From JBFFXF01 sp041569895 (GTDB taxonomy: Bacteria; Planctomycetota; UBA8108; JACQVS01), in assembly GCA_041569895.1 (NCBI GenBank), contig JBFFXF010000279.1, positions 1 through 9,497 of the forward strand: DNA of 9,497 bases, in the 5' to 3' direction. Positions within the stretch are counted from its first letter, which is position 1. Every line of letters begins with the position of its first letter. A program made the position numbers and the translations under genes. Of this stretch, positions 5,093 to 9,497 are shown one piece after another. The notes beneath the pieces are model-generated. The model worked only from the letters and a program-made list of their open reading frames with translations, searched no databases and was not told where the DNA came from.

Positions 5093-6862
5093 TCAAAAAC
5101 TCTTCCGCCCCCTTCGCGCCGTCATCTCCACCCGCCCCCGGAGCACCGTGCCCTGTCTCGCCACCGCCGCGCGGATGCGTTCGAGCTCGCCGAGGAGCTT
5201 CATGATGTCGCCCGCGGCGCTCCTGGGCTGCTCTCCGGTGTCCGGCTGGCTGCCGACCAGCGCGGCGACCAGGGTGGCCCAGCGTTCGAGAGTCCTCGCG
5301 TCGAGGTCCATGACGAGGCCGCGGTCACCCGGGACGTCGAGCCAGCGGGCGGCGGCCCTCGGATCGACGCCCGCGGCGCCCTCTCCGCGACGGCGGGCGA
5401 CCGCGCTCCGGGCGAGCTCCGTGGCGCGCGCGTGGAGGACCAGCTGGTCGTCCTCGACCGCCAGGGAGAGATCATCGCCGGTCTTCTGTGCGGCGGCGAT
5501 CGGAGCGGCCTCCTTCGCGTCGGAGAGCGAGGCGAGCAGCGCCGCGTCGCCGGAGCCAGTGGCGAGGAGGACGACGTCGCCCCGCAGCTTCGCGACGAGC
5601 GCGCGCCGGCCGGACTCGTCGAGCCGCTCGCCGAAGGTCTTCCACCACGCGGCGAGCGCCTCGCGCTGGATGACGCCCGACTCGATCAGCCGTGGGCCTC
5701 TCGAGAGGAGCGCGGAGACGTCGAGACCGCTGAAGGCGAGGAACGATTCGGCCTCCGCGGGGACGAGTCGGTCGACGGGATCGAGCGGACGGCCGTGGAA
5801 CACCTTGCCGAGCTCGCGCTCGGCGTGATTCTCCCGGAGCGTCACCGCGAGCCGGCCGACGAGCTCGCCGCCGTCCTCGGTGGCCGCGACGCGGAAGGCC
5901 GCGCCCTCGACGACGTCGAAGCTGTCGCGGAACGACCGCAACCTGTCAACGGCGACGCCGAACACCTCGGCGAAGCGGGCGTCGCTGACGTCCTCGGAGG
6001 ACGTCACGAAGCGGAGCAGCGCATCGACCTGCTCGAAGTGGATCCCCGGTCGCACCAGCGCCTCGAGGAACTCGGTTCCCTTCACCGCCGGCGGGGGCAG
6101 CGTCGCGATGAGCTCGTCGTAGGCCTCATCGATCACCAGCCCGTTGCCGACGCCCTTCGACGCCAGCAGATTGAGCGAGTGTCGCATCAGCTTTGTAGAC
6201 GTCGACACGGCGAGCACGTCCGGTGATCCGCCGAGACAGATCTGCGCGTCGGCGTCGCGCGCGGACTGCACGACCACGGTCGGGATCCCCTCGCGCACCG
6301 TTTGCACCATCTCCAGGTCATCGCCGCGAGCCGCGATCTCCTCGAGCAGACCGGTGAGCTGTCGCGACAGGCGCGGGCGCGCGTCGGGCTCGACGCGAAA
6401 GAGCGCCAGGACGTCGATGCGCGGGAACTGGGATCGCAGCGCGATGACGAACTCGCGGTCGAGGAGCGTGCGCCACTCGATCGTCCCGATGACGGCGAGC
6501 CAGGCGCGGGCCTCCCCCCGGGCGCGCTCGCGAAGCTCGCGGAGCTGCTCCTCGCCGGCCTCCCCGGCGTCTGCCGGCGGCGCCAGCAGGGAGTGCACCA
6601 CGCGCTCGGGGAGCCGCGCGTCGCCGAGCGCATCGATCAGGCCGCCGAAGCGGTCACCCACGGCGCGCCACGACGGGCTCCGGACGCCGCGGACGTAGAG
6701 CACGCAGTCCGGCGGCGCGCCGAGCCCGAGGTGCGGCGTCGGCTGCCGCGTCACATCGCTGCCCTGCTCCTCCCCCGCCAGCGGCCTCGGATCCGCGATC
6801 GAGGCGAGCAGGACGAGCACCGCGATCGACACCGAGGGCAGCGCGGAACGAGAAGTTCTCAT
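5093..6862 (-). CDS. Secreted protein, DUF3352-like, unknown function
   Basis: The 589-residue product starts at the ATG at 6862, whose last two bases overlap the TGA of the carbamoyltransferase gene (ATGA), so translation is probably coupled. GGAG lies 11 nt upstream. An in-frame upstream start at 6988 would put 42 basic, repeat-poor residues before the signal peptide and lies inside the neighbouring gene; it is rejected. Residues 1-30 form a Sec signal peptide (Arg2 and Arg5, hydrophobic 8-23, likely cut after SIA at 23 or LAG at 30). The body has features I associate with DUF3352-type proteins: PPDCVLYVRGV near 50, an adjacent helical segment, IDVLALFRVEP near 149, and SPDVLAVSTS near 213. 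The mature protein has exactly two cysteines, 53 and 209, which could form a disulfide. No enzyme motif is visible. The secretion call is strong; the family is tentative. Confidence 0.8.
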   Translation of the reverse strand: MRTSRSALPSVSIAVLVLLASIADPRPLAGEEQGSDVTRQPTPHLGLGAPPDCVLYVRGVRSPSWRAVGDRFGGLIDALGDARLPERVVHSLLAPPADAGEAGEEQLRELRERARGEARAWLAVIGTIEWRTLLDREFVIALRSQFPRIDVLALFRVEPDARPRLSRQLTGLLEEIAARGDDLEMVQTVREGIPTVVVQSARDADAQICLGGSPDVLAVSTSTKLMRHSLNLLASKGVGNGLVIDEAYDELIATLPPPAVKGTEFLEALVRPGIHFEQVDALLRFVTSSEDVSDARFAEVFGVAVDRLRSFRDSFDVVEGAAFRVAATEDGGELVGRLAVTLRENHAERELGKVFHGRPLDPVDRLVPAEAESFLAFSGLDVSALLSRGPRLIESGVIQREALAAWWKTFGERLDESGRRALVAKLRGDVVLLATGSGDAALLASLSDAKEAAPIAAAQKTGDDLSLAVEDDQLVLHARATELARSAVARRRGEGAAGVDPRAAARWLDVPGDRGLVMDLDARTLERWATLVAALVGSQPDTGEQPRSAAGDIMKLLGELERIRAAVARQGTVLRGRVEMTARRGRKSF

Positions 6863-7851
6863 GAGAAGATCCACTCCAGGATGGCCTTCTGGGCGTGCAG
6901 GCGGTTCTCCGCCTGACGGAAGACGACCGACAGCGCCGAATCGATCACGTCGTCGGTGACGACGACGTTGCGCCGCACCGGCAGGCAATGCATGAAGTAC
7001 GCGCGGCTCGTCAGCGACATGACGTGGGAGTCGACAATCCAGTCGCGGTGCTCGTTGCGCCGCCGGGCTTCCTCCTCCGCATCCTCATATCGGCCGAGAC
7101 CGCCCCACGCCTTGACGTAGACGATCTTCTGGTCGCGGAAGGCCTCCTCGCGGTCGTGGACGATCCGCAGGCGCCCGTTCGAGCGCGACACCAGCGATTC
7201 CGCGATCGACAGGATCCCGGACTGCAGCTCGAAGCCGGGCGGGTGCGCGAGGGTCACGTCCATCCCCATCTGCGTCGCCGCCAGGAGGATCGAGTTGGGG
7301 ACGGCCATCGGGAGCGGATTCGGGTGGTAGGCCCACGAGATCACGATGCGCGCGCCCTGGAAGGACCCGAGCAGCTCGCGGATGGTCACCAGATCGGCGA
7401 GCGCCTGACAGGGGTGGTAGTTCGCCGACTCCATGTTGAAGACCGGCACCTTGGCGTGATCCATGAACGTCGTCAGCGTCCGGTCGAGCAGGTCCTCGTC
7501 CTTGTTGCGCCCGCGCGCGAAGGCGCGCAGCCCGAGCGCGTCGAAATAGCGCGACAGGACGCCGACCGCCTCCTTGACGTGCTCGGACCGGTCCTGGTCC
7601 ATGCGCACGCCGAACTCGGTCTCGAGCTGCCACAGGCTGTCGGCATCGAGCGTCGAGACGCCGCCGCCGAGCTGGCGGACGCCGACCTCGAACGAGCACC
7701 GGGTCCGCAGGGATGGGTTGAGGAAGAGCAACCCGATCTGCTTCCCGGAGAGGCGCTCGACGTACGGGTCCTGCTTGAACTCGATCGCTCGCTCGATGAA
7801 GGTCTGGATCTGCTCGATGGAAAACTCGGTCAGGCGGTAGAAATGGCGCAT
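6859..7851 (-). CDS. argF': N-acylornithine (acetyl- or succinyl-) carbamoyltransferase
   Basis: It transfers carbamoyl from carbamoyl phosphate to an acylated ornithine, giving acylcitrulline for arginine synthesis in the cytoplasm. The 330-residue protein has FLNPSLRTR (43-51, carbamoyl-phosphate site), HPCQALAD (146-153), WAYHPNPLPMAVPNS (173-187) and HCLPVRRN (288-295). The last two are hallmarks of the acylornithine branch, not ordinary OTCase. From memory of the family, Glu92 of the Xanthomonas acetyl enzyme and Pro90 of the Bacteroides succinyl enzyme set acyl specificity; here the aligned residue in MDQDRSEH (84-91) is Ser89. The carboxylated Lys302 of the Xanthomonas enzyme is Val297. 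PLPMAVPNS and the RRNVVVTDDVID stretch look nearer the succinyl enzyme. The MRHFYRLTEFS start matches the family. It follows argD by 91 bp. The acyl group remains undecided. Confidence 0.9.
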   Translation of the reverse strand: MRHFYRLTEFSIEQIQTFIERAIEFKQDPYVERLSGKQIGLLFLNPSLRTRCSFEVGVRQLGGGVSTLDADSLWQLETEFGVRMDQDRSEHVKEAVGVLSRYFDALGLRAFARGRNKDEDLLDRTLTTFMDHAKVPVFNMESANYHPCQALADLVTIRELLGSFQGARIVISWAYHPNPLPMAVPNSILLAATQMGMDVTLAHPPGFELQSGILSIAESLVSRSNGRLRIVHDREEAFRDQKIVYVKAWGGLGRYEDAEEEARRRNEHRDWIVDSHVMSLTSRAYFMHCLPVRRNVVVTDDVIDSALSVVFRQAENRLHAQKAILEWIFS

Positions 7852-7883
7852 CGTGGAACCGTCGTTCTCTCCGGTCAGGTGAC

Positions 7884-7903
7884 TCCGGACCTGTCGGTCC
7901 GGA
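7884..7903. promoter_or_regulatory. Perfect 8-bp hairpin between argD and argF'
   Basis: TCCGGACC and GGTCCGGA form a perfect GC-rich stem with loop TGTC, 32 bp before the argF' start. No T-run follows on the minus strand. It could be a transcript-processing, attenuation or protein-binding site between two arginine genes; the sequence alone does not decide. There is no good Shine-Dalgarno at normal distance for argF'. Confidence 0.5.
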
Positions 7904-7942
7904 CGTGTGCCGCTGGCGGTCTCGCCGCCCTCGATTGTAACG

Positions 7943-9136
7943 TCACGACTCCCCGAGCGCGATCGGCTCGAACGCGGCGAAGAACTCCTCCCATTCGGCC
8001 TCCCCGACCGTCAACGGGGGCAGCAGCCGCACGGTGTTCGGATCGGTCGAGGCCCCGGCGAGGATGCCGCGCTCGCGCAGCCGGGCGGTGACCTCCTTGG
8101 CCGGCACGGTGCACTCGATGCCGATCAGGTAACCGAGCCCGCGCACCTCACGCACGAGGCCCCGGCCGGCGAGCCCGCGCAACCGCTCCAGCACCTGCTC
8201 GCTGTTGCGCGCGACGTTCGAGAGCAGGCCCTCGTCCTCGATCACCTCCATGGTGGCGACGATCGCCGCCGCCGCGAGCGGGCCGCCGCCGAAGGTGCTC
8301 CCCTGGTCGCCGACCTTGATGGTCGAGGCGATCGGCTCGTTGACGACGACGACGCCGCACGGAAAGCCGCCGGCGATGCCCTTGGCGCTGGTCGCGAGGT
8401 CCGGCTCGACTCCCCAGCAGTCGCCGGCGAACCACGTGCCCGTGCGGCCCGGCGCGGTCTGCACCTCGTCGAAGATCAGCGCGATGCCGCTGTCGCTGCA
8501 GTGGCGGCGAAGCCCCTGGTAGTAGTCGGCCGCCGCGACGCGGATGCCGGCGAGGCTCTGCACCGGCTCGACGATCACGGCCGCGACGCCCCCGGGATCG
8601 ATGCGACGGAGCGCGTCGAGGTCGCCGAACGGGACGAAGTCGGTGAGGCCGCCGAGGTTGTCGGGGAAGGCCGAGCGCATCGAGTCGCTGCCCGAGACGC
8701 TGAGCGCGCCGATCGTCCGGCCGTGAAAGCCGGCCGCGGTGGCGACGATCCGGCTGCGGCCGGTGTAGCGGCGCGCGATCTTCAGGGCCGTCTCGTTCGC
8801 CTCGGCGCCCGAGTTGGCGAAGTAGACCTGGTGCGCGCTCCGGTAGCTGCGCGTCACGAGGAGCTCGGCCGCGCGCGCGCGCAGCGGGTGATAGCAGATG
8901 TTCGAGTAGAAGCCGAGCTCCCCGGCCTGGCGCGAGATCGCCTCGACCCAGCGCGGGTGTGAGTGTCCGATGATGGCGACGGCGTGGCCCCCGTAGAGGT
9001 CGAGGTAGCGGCGCCCGGAGTCGTCGAAGACCTCGTTTCGACTCCCGCGCACGAGCGCGAACGGGAGCTTGGCGTAGGTCGGGAGGACATAGCGGTCCTC
9101 CCGGTCGTTATCCTGCGACCCGCCGGTCGGGCTCAT
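7943..9136 (-). CDS. argD: Acetylornithine (or succinylornithine) aminotransferase
   Basis: This class-III PLP aminotransferase converts N-acylglutamate semialdehyde to N-acylornithine, supplying the substrate of the carbamoyltransferase encoded next. The 397-residue length is normal. Motifs in order: GGHAVAIIGHSHP (49-61), NSGAEANETALKIAR (108-122), FHGRTIGALSVSG (137-149), IFDEVQTAPGRTG (221-233; Asp223 contacts the PLP ring nitrogen), SAKGIAGGFP (250-259; Lys252 is the Schiff-base lysine) and GSTFGGGPLA (279-288). The minus-strand order is argD, argF', then the secreted protein. The nearest Shine-Dalgarno, GGAGG (9155-9151), lies 14 nt upstream, longer than usual. The G-tract repeat block sits just beyond it. 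Related aminotransferases (ornithine, GABA) are less likely given the neighbour and the FDEVQTAPGRTG motif. Confidence 0.93.
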   Translation of the reverse strand: MSPTGGSQDNDREDRYVLPTYAKLPFALVRGSRNEVFDDSGRRYLDLYGGHAVAIIGHSHPRWVEAISRQAGELGFYSNICYHPLRARAAELLVTRSYRSAHQVYFANSGAEANETALKIARRYTGRSRIVATAAGFHGRTIGALSVSGSDSMRSAFPDNLGGLTDFVPFGDLDALRRIDPGGVAAVIVEPVQSLAGIRVAAADYYQGLRRHCSDSGIALIFDEVQTAPGRTGTWFAGDCWGVEPDLATSAKGIAGGFPCGVVVVNEPIASTIKVGDQGSTFGGGPLAAAAIVATMEVIEDEGLLSNVARNSEQVLERLRGLAGRGLVREVRGLGYLIGIECTVPAKEVTARLRERGILAGASTDPNTVRLLPPLTVGEAEWEEFFAAFEPIALGES

Positions 9137-9172
9137 GGTTCTAAAACAAGCCTCCGGAGTTCACGGCCTCTT

Positions 9173-9231
9173 CCCCCGTACCCGTACCCGTACCCGTACC
9201 CGTTCCCGTTCCCGTTCCCGTGCCCGTTCCC
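9173..9231 (-). repeat. Block C before argD: ten G-tracts with 3-nt loops (G-quadruplex motif)
   Basis: On the minus strand, nine GGG tracts with loops AAC, CAC and TAC run toward argD and end in G5 (9177-9173), 36 nt before the ATG. The unit type changes in order: GGGAAC/GGGCAC far from the gene, GGGTAC near it. CTTTCG marks the outer boundary, like the CCTTCG of the other two blocks. It is the longest and most regular copy in the window. Confidence 0.9.
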
Positions 9232-9302
9232 GAAAGCGATCGCAGTCACGCGAGCGGCCGACGGCGGGGCCGGGCGATCGGAGTCCGGGACCCAGGGTTC
9301 GG

Positions 9303-9448
9303 TTCCGATGACCGACGACCGATTCCGAGGTCCGATACCCGATGACCGACTCCGACTCCGATGACCGAGACCGATTCCGATTCCGATGGCCGAGTCCGAT
9401 TCGGACTCCGATCCCGATGACGGAGACCGATTCCGATTCCGACTTCGA
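9303..9448 (-). repeat. Block B upstream of argD: CGGNNT array (minus strand)
   Basis: On the minus strand it reads CGGAAT, CGGTCT, CGGAGT and CGGTCAT units, as in the other three gaps. Between it and block C is a roughly 70-bp non-repeat GC-rich spacer (9232-9302) in which I see no clear promoter. Confidence 0.88.
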
Positions 9449-9497
9449 CCTCTGTCCTCTGTCCTCTGATCTCTGTGTCTGTCTCTGTCTCTGTCTC
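9449..9497 (-). repeat. Block A upstream of argD: GAGACA and AGAGGAC units (continues past window)
   Basis: On the minus strand three or more GAGACA hexamers start at the window edge, followed by CAGAGATCAGAG and two AGAGGAC units, then block B. The block is truncated by the window end, so the full length and the upstream gene are unseen. Confidence 0.85.

Noticed and set aside
5432..6916. Plus-strand open frames opposite the secreted-protein gene
   Set aside because: Shadow frames with Arg/Glu-rich composition; the minus strand has a signal peptide and a coupled start.
9144..9167. Seven-codon leader peptide (GTG start, minus strand) upstream of argD as an attenuator
   Set aside because: It contains no arginine codons and no alternative terminator hairpins follow, so there is no support for attenuation.
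1..9497. Mobile element, integrase, tRNA or rRNA genes
   Set aside because: No transposase or integrase motifs, terminal inverted repeats with target duplications, or cloverleaf/rRNA sequences were seen on either strand.

Overview
The window is GC-rich, densely coded bacterial DNA with seven protein genes, one of them cut by the left edge. The gene content (a leucine-degradation set, an acylornithine-type carbamoyltransferase, a zinc-ribbon membrane protein and a large secreted protein of a poorly described type) and the very high third-position GC suggest an Acidobacteriota-, Myxococcota- or Eisenbacteria-like lineage. That placement is inference; nothing in the window fixes the taxon.

Layout. 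Positions 1-798 (minus): 5'-complete but truncated gene for a zinc-ribbon, single-membrane-span protein whose outer domain resembles a trypsin/HtrA fold that has lost its catalytic histidine. Positions 799-1244: divergent control region with two candidate promoters and a hexamer repeat array. Positions 1245-4855 (plus): three leucine/isovalerate catabolism genes, mccB/liuB (methylcrotonyl-CoA carboxylase carboxyltransferase subunit), liuC (methylglutaconyl-CoA hydratase) and liuE/mvaB (HMG-CoA lyase), with a 302-bp repeat array between liuC and liuE. Positions 4856-5092: convergent gap with another array. Positions 9136 down to 5093 (minus): argD-like aminotransferase, an N-acyl-ornithine carbamoyltransferase (argF') and a secreted DUF3352-like protein whose start overlaps the argF' stop in an ATGA. 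Positions 9137-9497: a further array upstream of argD, running off the right edge.

Metabolism. MccB, LiuC and LiuE catalyse consecutive steps from 3-methylcrotonyl-CoA to acetyl-CoA and acetoacetate. The biotin-carrying subunit (mccA/liuD) and isovaleryl-CoA dehydrogenase (liuA) are not in the window. ArgD and ArgF' make and carbamoylate an acylated ornithine, so arginine is probably made through an acylcitrulline rather than free ornithine. Residues that separate acetyl from succinyl specificity in known enzymes are unusual here.

The most unusual signal is non-coding. Every gap longer than 200 bp (four of four) is largely filled by short-period arrays, and no gap shorter than 100 bp has one. 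Before mccB, liuE and argD the array shows the same order toward the gene: a purine-rich GAGACA/AGAGGAC block (A), a CGGNNT block (B), then a GGGNAC block (C) ending a few to tens of bases before the start codon. Block C gives regular G3N3 tracts, a canonical G-quadruplex pattern, on the sense strand just upstream of liuE and argD and again downstream of liuE. The mccB copy is degenerate and supplies that gene's Shine-Dalgarno sequence.
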